The translations under genes and the position numbers were made by a program. Below, piece by piece: positions 5,132-6,369 of a stretch of DNA of 6,369 nucleotides; position 1 is the first letter of the stretch, and the number at the start of each line of letters is the position of its first letter. The stretch is from positions 1-6,369 of the forward strand of contig CANJMX010000086.1 in assembly GCA_947475125.1 (NCBI GenBank). Direction: 5' to 3'. The DNA comes from Actinomycetota bacterium. Its GTDB lineage: Bacteria; Actinomycetota; Thermoleophilia; Miltoncostaeales; Miltoncostaeaceae. The notes beneath the pieces were generated by a model. The model made no database searches. It saw only the letters and a list, made by a program, of their open reading frames with translations, and was not told the origin of the DNA.

Positions 5132-6369
5132 GTGAAGATCCGGTACATCGAGCCAAAGCCACGCGGGGCCACGATCTATGAGATCGCGAACCTGCCCAAG
5201 CTGGGCCTGCCGCTGCTTGCGGCCATCGCGCGCAACGCATACCCAGATGTTGACCAGCGCATCTACTGCGAGCTGATCCGCGGCGTGGAAGTTGATTGGA
5301 AGGATGTGCTCAGTTCCGACCTGGTGTGCATCTCCACCACCACCAACACCACGCTTGAGGGCTACGCCTACGCGAAGAAGTGCCGTGACGCGGGTATTCC
5401 GGTGCTGTTCGGCGGCTCGCATGTCACCTTTATGTCGCAGGAGGCGCTCCAGCACGCCGATTACGTGATCCGGCGCGAGGGCCACGTGGGCTTCGCCCAG
5501 TTCCTCGACTGGTACAGCGGCGACAGAAACCCCGATGGCCTGCACGAGATTCTGGGTCTGTCGTACCTCGACTCCGAGGGCACGCAGATTGACAACCCCG
5601 AGGCCCCTCCGGCATCGGGCGACGATCTGGATGCACTGCCCTTCCCGGCGCTCGACCTGCTTGAGGGTCACGAGCGCATGGTGACGCACCCCATCATGAT
5701 GAAGTGGGGCTGCCCGTACGACTGCTCGTTCTGCAGCGTCATCAAGATGTTTGGCCGCAAGCTGCGCACCCGCTCGGTGGAGAACATGATGACCGAGCTG
5801 CGCATGGTCAACCCGGAGCGTGTGTTCTTCTACGACGACATCTTCATCGTTGACAAGAAACAGGCCAAGAGCCTGTTCCGCGCCATGCTGGATGAGGGCA
5901 TCACTCCGCAGTGGACCGCCCAGATCCGCGCCGACTCGATCTACAAGAGCAAGCAGACCCTGGAGCCCGACCACGAGCTGCTGGCGCTTATGCGCGACTC
6001 GGGTTGCTACATGGTGTACATCGGGTTTGAGAGCATCACGCAGGAGGGCCTTGACTCGTACAACAAGAAGCAGACGGTGGAGCACATCACCACCTCCATC
6101 AAGCTGCTCCACGACTACGGCATCCGTGTGCACGGCATGTTTGTGGTGGGTGCCGACACCGACACGGCTGAGACGGTGCGTGCCACGGTGGACTTTGCGC
6201 TCTTGCACAAGGTGGACACCCTGCAGATGATGATGCTCACCACCCTGCCGGGCACCGCGTTCGATACGCAGATGCGCGCCGAGGGCCGTGTGCTGACCGA
6301 CGACTACTCGCTGTACGACGGCCATCACTGCATCATCCAGCCCAAGCTCATGACGCCCTACCAGCTCCA
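5132..6369 (+). CDS. Cobalamin-binding-domain radical SAM protein (3' partial)
   Basis: This frame is open from GTG 5132 to the window edge (412 residues seen) and has no stop. Residues 1-170 look like the N-terminal cobalamin-binding (Rossmann-like) domain of the COG1032 group: LVCISTTTNTTLEGY (64-78) and AGIPVLFGGSHVTFMSQEAL (87-106), followed by ADYVIRREGH. The classic DxHxxG base-off B12 motif is not seen, as is common in this group. The radical SAM domain follows, with CPYDCSFC giving the 4Fe-4S cysteines Cys194, Cys198 and Cys201, then FFYDDIFI (232-239) and YIGFES (296-301), and a late TTLPGTAFDTQMRAEGRVL typical of the group. Such proteins bind S-adenosylmethionine and often perform methylation or ring chemistry on lipids, tetrapyrroles or natural products; the substrate cannot be told here. 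The protein uses more Lys and Met than its neighbours. The start is set by a strong TAGGAGG 7 nt upstream. Confidence 0.9.
   Translation, partial: MKIRYIEPKPRGATIYEIANLPKLGLPLLAAIARNAYPDVDQRIYCELIRGVEVDWKDVLSSDLVCISTTTNTTLEGYAYAKKCRDAGIPVLFGGSHVTFMSQEALQHADYVIRREGHVGFAQFLDWYSGDRNPDGLHEILGLSYLDSEGTQIDNPEAPPASGDDLDALPFPALDLLEGHERMVTHPIMMKWGCPYDCSFCSVIKMFGRKLRTRSVENMMTELRMVNPERVFFYDDIFIVDKKQAKSLFRAMLDEGITPQWTAQIRADSIYKSKQTLEPDHELLALMRDSGCYMVYIGFESITQEGLDSYNKKQTVEHITTSIKLLHDYGIRVHGMFVVGADTDTAETVRATVDFALLHKVDTLQMMMLTTLPGTAFDTQMRAEGRVLTDDYSLYDGHHCIIQPKLMTPYQL

Overview
The window is a compact, high-GC stretch of bacterial chromosome carrying seven protein-coding genes, all on the + strand. Intergenic space is almost absent. 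No RNA gene, insertion sequence, CRISPR array or integration site is visible. The strong G/C preference at third codon positions, the actinobacterial-style gene packing, a double-length ThyX-family protein, a DUF1385 protein and a methylmalonyl-CoA epimerase together suggest an actinobacterium. A deep lineage such as Thermoleophilia is a guess, and the sequence alone does not prove it.

Layout: (1) bases 2-499 hold the 3' part of an unrecognised, very acidic protein with an internal duplication. (2) 504-2093 encodes a 529-residue tandem ThyX-like protein in which each half keeps a different part of the catalytic signature. (3) 2090-2914 encodes a DUF1385/YqhQ-type membrane protein. (4) 2911-3555 encodes a secreted, C-terminally anchored YcnI-type (DUF1775) copper-binding protein. 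(5) 3552-4658 encodes a nicotinate phosphoribosyltransferase that appears to start at a CTG codon. (6) 4704-5120 encodes methylmalonyl-CoA epimerase, probably from its own leaderless promoter. (7) 5132-6369 encodes a cobalamin-binding radical SAM protein that runs off the window end.

Genes 1-5 form one translationally coupled run. Gene 2 starts 4 nt after gene 1 stops. Genes 2/3 and 3/4 overlap as ATGA, and genes 4/5 overlap as CTGA if the CTG start is right. The products do not make an obvious single pathway: nucleotide-related, membrane protein of unknown role, copper binding, and NAD salvage. They look like a housekeeping or metabolic operon rather than a defence or mobile system. Genes 6 and 7 form a second short unit, with the Shine-Dalgarno of gene 7 overlapping the stop codon of gene 6. 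Methylmalonyl-CoA epimerase feeds a B12-dependent mutase and gene 7 probably binds B12, so the shared cofactor is suggestive but unproven.

I found no convincing undescribed multi-gene system. The points most worth a second look are the split catalytic signature of the tandem ThyX protein, the CTG start with a good ribosome-binding site, and the duplicated module in the unknown first gene.
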